Shown piece after piece: positions 59,121 to 64,000 of a stretch of DNA of 64,000 nucleotides. Location of the stretch: positions 124,001-188,000 of the forward strand of contig NZ_FTPO01000001.1 in NCBI RefSeq assembly GCF_900155915.1, written 5' to 3'. The DNA comes from Microbacterium sp. RU33B (GTDB lineage: Bacteria; Actinomycetota; Actinomycetes; Actinomycetales; Microbacteriaceae). The notes under the pieces were generated by a model. It was not told the origin of the DNA. It ran no database searches and worked only from the letters and a program-made list of their open reading frames with translations. How positions within the stretch are numbered: position 1 is the first letter of the stretch; every line of letters starts with the position of its first letter. A program made the position numbers and the translations under genes.

Positions 59121-59264
59121 TCAGCCGGACGGATTGTCGACGGGAATCCCGCGCTCGTCGGTGGTGTCGGGAAGCGGCTGGTCGTCGGGGTGCGACGCCT
59201 CCGATGCCTCGTCGTGCTCGCCGTCGTCGGCGGGTGCCGGTGCGGTGTCTCTTCCTGTCGTCAT
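59121..59264 (-). CDS. Small acidic low-complexity protein
   Basis: 47 residues starting MTTGRDTAPAPADDGEHDEA and ending DERGIPVDNPSG. It has high Asp/Glu/Pro and no predicted fold. GGAGAGGAG precedes the ATG. It lies 25 bp upstream of the 58940 gene on the same strand and probably forms an operon with it. The ending GIPVDNPSG recalls tails of small actinobacterial proteins annotated only as hypothetical. Confidence 0.62.
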   Translation of the reverse strand: MTTGRDTAPAPADDGEHDEASEASHPDDQPLPDTTDERGIPVDNPSG

Positions 59265-59444
59265 GGCGCTGCTCCTCTCCCTGCGTGGGTCCAGTCCACG
59301 CCGGAGTCCGCCGTCGGTCACGGGGCTTGCGGGATGACGTGAAAGGTGCAGGGCGGGCCGCCGTGACGCGAACGCGACGCTGTCAAGCCCCTCGGTGGGG
59401 AGCGGACGTCGCGTCAGCATGGGATCGATCGATGAGGAGAAATG
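59265..59444. promoter_or_regulatory. Divergent gap between the acidic mini-gene pairs
   Basis: This 180-bp gap separates the minus-strand pair from the plus-strand pair. No clear promoter, palindrome or RNA was recognised apart from the ribosome sites at each edge. It is expected to carry divergent promoters. Confidence 0.3.
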
Positions 59445-59615
59445 ATGGCGAACCAGCATCCGACCGCGCCGAACGGCGACGACGAAGGCTACGAGGGCCC
59501 CGACATCGAGACGACCGTGGAGAGCGAGCCTTTTCTCGACCTCGACGGCGAGCTCGACGAGAGCGCCGACTCCTACGTCAGCCCGGCACGCACCGAGAGG
59601 CCGGCGCAGCAGTGA
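59445..59615 (+). CDS. Small acidic low-complexity protein
   Basis: 56 residues from the second of two adjacent ATGs (59442 or 59445), the second having better spacing to AGGAG at 59435-59439. The middle part EGYEGPDIETTVESEPFLDL is rich in acidic residues. It may be related to the other mini-proteins by composition only. Function unknown. Confidence 0.6.
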   Translation: MANQHPTAPNGDDEGYEGPDIETTVESEPFLDLDGELDESADSYVSPARTERPAQQ

Positions 59616-59658
59616 GCAGCACGATCCACAGCGCGAACACCCCAGGAGAGGCCATCCG

Positions 59659-59805
59659 ATGAGCACCCCGACCCCCCACGAGCACCACGCCGACGACGCG
59701 CGCGCCGACGACGGTCCTCCCACGGACGCGTTCACGGATGACGTCCGCCAGGAATCGGCCGAGGCCGGTGCAGAAGGCCCCGACCACGACGGGGACGAGG
59801 ACTGA
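59659..59805 (+). CDS. Small acidic low-complexity protein
   Basis: 48 residues starting MSTPTPHEHHADDARADDG; about a third are Asp or Glu. AGGAGAGG lies a few bases upstream of the ATG. It follows the 59445 gene after 43 bp. The His/Asp-rich start could bind metal, but that is speculation. Function unknown. Confidence 0.6.
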   Translation: MSTPTPHEHHADDARADDGPPTDAFTDDVRQESAEAGAEGPDHDGDED

Positions 59806-59872
59806 GCCGTCGGTCCCGACGTCGAGTGCCCGCGACCCGCGTAGGGTGTGAGCGCAGAGGACGGGGCCGCAC

Positions 59873-60574
59873 ATGATCGCGCGATTCGAAGAGCTCGACT
59901 GGCAGGACACCCGGATGGGCGAGCTCACCCTGCGTCGGCGGGCCGATCCCGAGACGCAGGAGATGATCTACGAGGTCAAGCTCGGCGACGAGTACCTCAT
60001 GTCGAGCCTGTTCACCGTGGCGGAGGAGGAGCTGGCGACCCTCGGCCTCGCGGCGGCCACGGGTGACGCGCTCGCCGTGCTCGTGGGCGGGCTCGGCCTC
60101 GGATACACCGCCGCGACCGCGCTCGAGGACGACCGCGTGCGATCGCTCGTCGTGATCGACGCGCTCCGGGCCGTGATCGGATGGCACGAGCGCGAACTCC
60201 TCCCGGTGTCGGCCGCGCTCGTGCGCGATGCACGCACCGCCCTCCGGCACGCGGACTTCTTCGCGGTGATGCGCGCCGCGCCGGAGGTCGTCTACGACGT
60301 CATCCTGCTCGACGTCGACCACTCGCCGCGGCACACCCTCGACCCGAGCCACGCCGATCTGTACACCGACGCCGGACTGCGCGCGCTCGCGCGGCACCTG
60401 CGAGACGACGGCGTCTTCGCCCTGTGGTCGGACGATCCGCCCGACGAGGAGTTCACGGCGAGGCTGGAGGCGGTCTTCCCCGGATGCCGTGCCCACGAGG
60501 TGGTCTTCGCGAATCGCCTCACCGGCGGCACCTCGTCGAACACCGTGTACGTCGGAGTCCGACGCGGCCGGTGA
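59873..60574 (+). CDS. Spermidine-synthase-like methyltransferase-fold protein
   Basis: 233 residues. The nucleotide-binding glycine stretch ALAVLVGGLGLGYTAATALE and the acidic VVIDALRAVIGWH turn are those of class I methyltransferase and spermidine synthase folds. A LLDVDHSPRHTLDPSH segment follows at the position of the spermidine synthase catalytic Asp. Members of this actinobacterial group are usually labelled only as spermidine-synthase-like; aminopropyl transfer or methylation is not proven. Confidence 0.75.
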   Translation: MIARFEELDWQDTRMGELTLRRRADPETQEMIYEVKLGDEYLMSSLFTVAEEELATLGLAAATGDALAVLVGGLGLGYTAATALEDDRVRSLVVIDALRAVIGWHERELLPVSAALVRDARTALRHADFFAVMRAAPEVVYDVILLDVDHSPRHTLDPSHADLYTDAGLRALARHLRDDGVFALWSDDPPDEEFTARLEAVFPGCRAHEVVFANRLTGGTSSNTVYVGVRRGR

Positions 60575-60609
60575 CCCTCGCACGAGGTGCGACCTCGTAC
60601 GCTGAACGG

Positions 60610-61290
60610 ATGCAACGGTTCCGTGTCGTGATCCCCTGGCGCCCTGCGCCGTCGCGTGTGGGCGCGTTCGAGTTCGTCACCGCGTGGTACGCCGACAACG
60701 TGCCCGAAGCTGAGGTGACCACGATCGACACCCCCGACGACGTCTTCGTGCTCGCGGCCTGCCGCAACCGTGGCGTCGACGGCATCGGAGCCGACGAGGT
60801 CGTCGTGATCAACGACGCCGACACGATCCCCGAGCCGGCGGCGCTGCGCGAGGCCGTCGCGGCGGCGCGCACGAGCGGACGCGTGCATCTGCCCTATACG
60901 CGCTACCACTGGCTGGGCGCCGAGGGAACGGCGCAGCTGCGCGGCGGAACGGCGCCCGAGGAGTGCACATACGAGCTCGTCAACGGCGCATGCTCGGGCG
61001 TGTACGTCACGACCCCCGCCACCTGGCGGTCGCACGGAGGCCAGGACGAGCGATTCCGCGGCTGGGGGTTCGAGGATGCCGCGTGGTACCTCGCCCACGA
61101 GACCCTGCTGGGCGCCCCGCCGGTCCGCCACGACGGACGTGTCTACGCTCTGCACCACCAGGCCGAGGTGCGTGCGGGCGAGCGCTACGACGCCAATGCG
61201 GCGCTCATGGAGCAGTACCGCGCCGCCGCCGGCGACCCGGAGTCGATGGCTCAGCTCGTCGGCGTCGCGCGCCCGGCCAGCAGCTCGTAG
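60610..61290 (+). CDS. Glycosyltransferase family 2/27-like
   Basis: 226 residues with a GT-A fold. The VVVINDADTIPEP stretch supplies an acidic metal and nucleotide-sugar site, and GWGFEDAAWYLAHE is the galactosyltransferase-type acceptor motif. No membrane anchor. The 3' end overlaps the convergent glycosyltransferase gene by 40 bp. Likely adds a sugar to a cell-surface or secreted compound. Confidence 0.75.
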   Translation: MQRFRVVIPWRPAPSRVGAFEFVTAWYADNVPEAEVTTIDTPDDVFVLAACRNRGVDGIGADEVVVINDADTIPEPAALREAVAAARTSGRVHLPYTRYHWLGAEGTAQLRGGTAPEECTYELVNGACSGVYVTTPATWRSHGGQDERFRGWGFEDAAWYLAHETLLGAPPVRHDGRVYALHHQAEVRAGERYDANAALMEQYRAAAGDPESMAQLVGVARPASSS

Positions 61291-62561
61291 GCGATCTGCG
61301 GCCCCGATCGCCGGTCCTGGTGCCGGGCGATGCGCTCCAGCACGTCCCGCCCGTCCGCCGGGAGGTCGCGGATCGCGCGCAGAGCCTCGGCGAGCTCCGA
61401 GGCATCCGCCGTGTTCGGAGCCAGGGCGCGGCCGACACCGGTGCGCTCCACCGCCGCCGCGCCGGCGAACTGATCCGTCGAGAACGGCAGCACGAGCAGG
61501 GGCACGCCCTGCCCGAGCGCCTCGGTGACCGAGTTGTTGCCGCCGTGGGTCACGGCGAGCCGGGCACCCGCGAGGAGTCGCACCTGGGGGAGATAGTCGC
61601 GCACGAGCCAGTCCGACGGGATGTCTCCGAGCTGGTCCCGCGGCGTCGAGCCCGTCGCGATGGCGGCCCGCATGCCGATCTCGGCGAGGGCGTCGGCCAC
61701 CCGGCGCAGCACGTCGCCGCGGACGGACAGGAAGCTGCCGAAGCTCACGTACGCGTAGTCGCCGGCCGTGGCGATCCACTGCTCGACCTCGGCATCCACC
61801 GCCTCCACACGGCGTGTCGAACCGAGGAACGCGTGGGGCGGAAGGGCACGTCCGTCGCCCGCCGCGAGCTCTGCGGGGTAGTTGTAGAGCACCGTGGCGC
61901 CGTGCTCCGCGAACGCGTCGGAGGTGAGGGCGGCAGCGGGGTCGAGGGCGCGCGCCGCACGGTTCCACTCGGCGGTGAAGCGGGTCGAGACCTCGTCGCA
62001 GAGCGCGCGGAGCTCGTCGAGCGCGCCGGGGTCGGGGGTGAACGCCGCGGGCCAGGAGGGCGGGAATCCATAGACCTCGCCGGCCACCGGGAGTGCGCTC
62101 GGATGTCCGAGGACCACGTCGGCGTAGGCGATGCCCGCGGTCTGCAGCGCCAGTCGGGCGCTGAACGCGAGGTGGTCGACGATGATCGCCGACGGGCGCA
62201 CCTCCTCGACGGCCGCGAGCACGCGCCGGCCGATCGTGACCGGATCCCACATGAGGTCGGTGAGGCGCTCCGAGGCCTGGTAGCGCAGCGTCTCGGTCAT
62301 GCCTTCGCGGGTGGCGTCGAAGAATCCGCGCAACGACGCCGATTCGTCTTCGGGCTGCTCGTCGGCCGAGATCACCCGCGCATTGCTCCCGCGGCCGAGG
62401 GACAGGTCGAGTCGCTCCATGCCGAACTCGCGCACGATCGGATCGGTCGCAGGTCCCGTCGCCACCACGACGTGTTCGCCCGCGTCGCGCCACGCCGTGG
62501 CGAGCGTGGCCAGCGGAAGCAGGTGAGAGGCGTAGTCGGGGCTGATGACGAGCAGCGTCAC
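61251..62561 (-). CDS. GT1-family (macrolide-type) glycosyltransferase
   Basis: 436 residues, GT-B fold. The C-terminal nucleotide-sugar motif is VTHGGNNSVTEALGQGVPLL, followed by PFSTDQFAGAAAVE with the terminal Asp-Gln pair that contacts the sugar. The group glycosylates lipids, macrolides or phenolics. It overlaps the upstream GT4 gene by 4 bp, so the two act together. Confidence 0.88.
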   Translation of the reverse strand: MTLLVISPDYASHLLPLATLATAWRDAGEHVVVATGPATDPIVREFGMERLDLSLGRGSNARVISADEQPEDESASLRGFFDATREGMTETLRYQASERLTDLMWDPVTIGRRVLAAVEEVRPSAIIVDHLAFSARLALQTAGIAYADVVLGHPSALPVAGEVYGFPPSWPAAFTPDPGALDELRALCDEVSTRFTAEWNRAARALDPAAALTSDAFAEHGATVLYNYPAELAAGDGRALPPHAFLGSTRRVEAVDAEVEQWIATAGDYAYVSFGSFLSVRGDVLRRVADALAEIGMRAAIATGSTPRDQLGDIPSDWLVRDYLPQVRLLAGARLAVTHGGNNSVTEALGQGVPLLVLPFSTDQFAGAAAVERTGVGRALAPNTADASELAEALRAIRDLPADGRDVLERIARHQDRRSGPQIAYELLAGRATPTS

Positions 62562-64000
62562 GGGGCCACCCCCGCTGTGCGGATGAGCTCCGCCTCTTCG
62601 GCCACGACGTCGCGGTACACCGGGCCGAGGGCGGCGGCCATCGCCTGGATCGTGAAGCTGCGGCGCACCATGTCATGGGCGATGTCGGCCCGATCGCCCT
62701 CCGGCCGCGCGGCGGCGTCGAGCGCCGTTCCGGTGGCGACCTCGAGCTGGTCCGCGTCCCAGGTCTGGGTCAGCACCCCGGTCACGCCGTCCTCGACGTA
62801 GGTGGCCGGACCCCCGCCGTCCGGCGCGACGACCATGAGGCCCGTCGCCATCGCCTCCAGCAGCGCGATGCCGAACTCCTCCTTCAGGCTCGCGCAGACG
62901 TACACACCGCCGGGAGCGGTGAGACCGGGCATCCCGAACCGCACGGCGGCCAGCCAGGATGCGGCGATGTCATTGGGCTGGTGTCCGGCGAGGATCAGGC
63001 CGGCTTCCGCTCGCCGGGCCTCGGGCACCGCCGCATCGATGCGGTCGAGCTGCTCGCGCTCGTCGAGGGAGGGATGATCCAGGTCGCCGCCGATGACGAG
63101 CAGGTTCGCCCGATCCCGCAGCGGTCCGCGCGCCCACACCTCCACGAGCGTCGCCATGCCCTTCACGCGGTGCAGGCGCCCGACGGTGACCACGATCGGA
63201 AGCTCCCGGCGCTCGGGCGCCAGCGCCGCGACACGGGCGCGCAGGTCGGCGATGGCGCCGTCGGCCTCCGCGCCGTCGGCATGGGCCCGTGCGACGGCGA
63301 CCGAGCGGTCGACGACCTCGAGGTCGACGCCCTCCGCCACGATCGTGTGGCGCTCGGGCCGCGAGGTGATGTCGATGCCGACCAGCTGGTGCATGTCCTG
63401 CTGCAGACGGGGACGGGGGAACAGCACGGTGTGGGCGGCGTTCGCCGCCAGGTTCTGCACGAGCCGGGTGCGGAACCAGAAGTGCTCGCGCAGATCGACC
63501 TCGCCGAAGTGCTCGCGGGTCAGGGCGCCCGAGCGGTCCATCGACTGGATGACGCCGTGCGGGTCGGGGGCGACGGTGAACACGACCGGGATGCCCAGCT
63601 CGCGCGCGACGTCGGCGGCGGCCAGGCTCCCGACGTCCGCCATGCGCAGGTGGAGCAGATCGACGCGCCCGGCGGCACGGAGAAGACGACGGATGCCGCG
63701 CCGCGCCGTGACGCGCAGGGGCCAGGCGGCGGCCGACGGCACCGGCTGGGACTTCAGGGGCACGTGGCCGTAGACATGCCCGGACTGCACCGAGCCGATG
63801 TCGAGGAGATCCTCCGCGGCCTGGGCCACGGGCCCCCGCGACAGCGTGATCACGCGGCGCACGCCCGCCGCAGGGTCGGCCACGAGGGCGTCGCCGAGGC
63901 GCACCAGGAGCGTGGCGATGCCGCCGTTGTCGCCCGCGCCCGCTGCGGCGAGCGACGGATCGATGTCGGCGTGCAGGAAGAGCTGGGCGATCGTGAGTCC
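62558..64000 (-). CDS. GT4-family glycosyltransferase (N-terminus outside window)
   Basis: 480 residues visible; the frame stays open to the window edge, and the N-terminal SxGGIA-like loop (GDNGGIATLLVRLGDALV) shows that only a little is missing. The GT4 donor-binding region is IVVTVGRLHRVKGMATLVEV, and the EX7E motif is EEFGIALLEAMATGLMVVAP. It resembles sucrose-synthase/trehalose-synthase-like or glycan GT4 proteins. It forms an operon with the GT1 gene. Confidence 0.85.
   Translation of the reverse strand, partial: GLTIAQLFLHADIDPSLAAAGAGDNGGIATLLVRLGDALVADPAAGVRRVITLSRGPVAQAAEDLLDIGSVQSGHVYGHVPLKSQPVPSAAAWPLRVTARRGIRRLLRAAGRVDLLHLRMADVGSLAAADVARELGIPVVFTVAPDPHGVIQSMDRSGALTREHFGEVDLREHFWFRTRLVQNLAANAAHTVLFPRPRLQQDMHQLVGIDITSRPERHTIVAEGVDLEVVDRSVAVARAHADGAEADGAIADLRARVAALAPERRELPIVVTVGRLHRVKGMATLVEVWARGPLRDRANLLVIGGDLDHPSLDEREQLDRIDAAVPEARRAEAGLILAGHQPNDIAASWLAAVRFGMPGLTAPGGVYVCASLKEEFGIALLEAMATGLMVVAPDGGGPATYVEDGVTGVLTQTWDADQLEVATGTALDAAARPEGDRADIAHDMVRRSFTIQAMAAALGPVYRDVVAEEAELIRTAGVAP

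Noticed and set aside
60292-62676. 794-codon minus-strand open frame spanning the glycosyltransferase region
   Set aside because: Runs across genes on both strands, is very Arg-rich and has no domain. The GT1 frame at 61251-62561 is the real gene.
1-64000. Mobile element, integrase, tRNA attachment site or CRISPR
   Set aside because: No transposase, integrase, tRNA, terminal inverted repeats or regular spacer arrays were recognised; the island character rests on gene content only.

Overview
The window is GC-rich, densely coding actinobacterial DNA. Genes commonly overlap by 4 bp (ATGA/GTGA), GTG starts are frequent and there is almost no intergenic space. Gene content points to Microbacteriaceae, most plausibly Microbacterium or a close relative; this is inferred from protein families and was not tested. 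No rRNA, tRNA, transposase, integrase or CRISPR array was recognised.

About 55 kb reads as a catabolic island for plant-derived glycosides and aromatics. Region 1 (1-7.7 kb): a LysR regulator diverges from a protocatechuate 4,5-cleavage operon (ligJ, ligK, ligI, a fused ligAB dioxygenase, ligC, an aldo/keto reductase and a ModA-like protein). Region 2 (7.8-13.9 kb): two single-chain beta-alpha C-glycoside deglycosidase (CGD)-like proteins, an esterase, a nucleoside hydrolase and a GH43 enzyme. Region 3 (13.9-22.7 kb): GH3 beta-glycosidase, sugar-binding lipoprotein and GH106-type rhamnosidase on the minus strand, with two ABC permeases divergent. Region 4 (22.7-31.6 kb): a LysR regulator diverges from a Hyi-like isomerase and a GMC C-glycoside 3-oxidase candidate, followed by two CGD alpha/beta gene sets, a Gfo/Idh/MocA oxidoreductase and another TIM-barrel isomerase. 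Region 5 (31.6-35 kb): a decayed ThuA-like gene, a third fused CGD-like protein and a ROK repressor. Region 6 (35.1-43.6 kb): Gfo/Idh/MocA oxidoreductase, unknown protein, two FAH-family hydrolases, cyclase, flavin monooxygenase, ACMSD-like amidohydrolase, type I extradiol dioxygenase and an RpiB-like protein. Region 7 (43.8-46.9 kb): MFS transporter and a second GMC oxidase. Region 8 (46.9-55.7 kb): LacI regulator, ABC sugar importer, GH127 and GH31 alpha-xylosidase. From 55.7 kb the content turns to housekeeping: YdeI-like protein, amino-acid permease, universal stress protein, ArfB-like hydrolase, four tiny acidic proteins, a methyltransferase-like protein and three glycosyltransferases.

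Proposed joint logic (inference): O-linked sugars are trimmed from flavonoid-type glycosides by GH106, GH3 and GH43. The remaining C-glycoside is oxidised at C3 by a GMC oxidase, its C-C bond is cleaved by CGD alpha/beta or fused enzymes, and the keto-sugar is handled by TIM-barrel isomerases and Gfo/Idh/MocA enzymes. The aglycone is broken down through the region 6 ring-cleavage genes and the lig pathway. A 23-bp inverted-repeat family (CTTATGTCG-N5-CGACATAAG-like) lies upstream of most of the glycoside transcription units and suggests one regulon.

The most unusual content is the set of five CGD beta domains and five alpha-type TIM barrels within 26 kb. Six of these ten domains are in single-chain fusions, two of which have altered predicted active-site residues.
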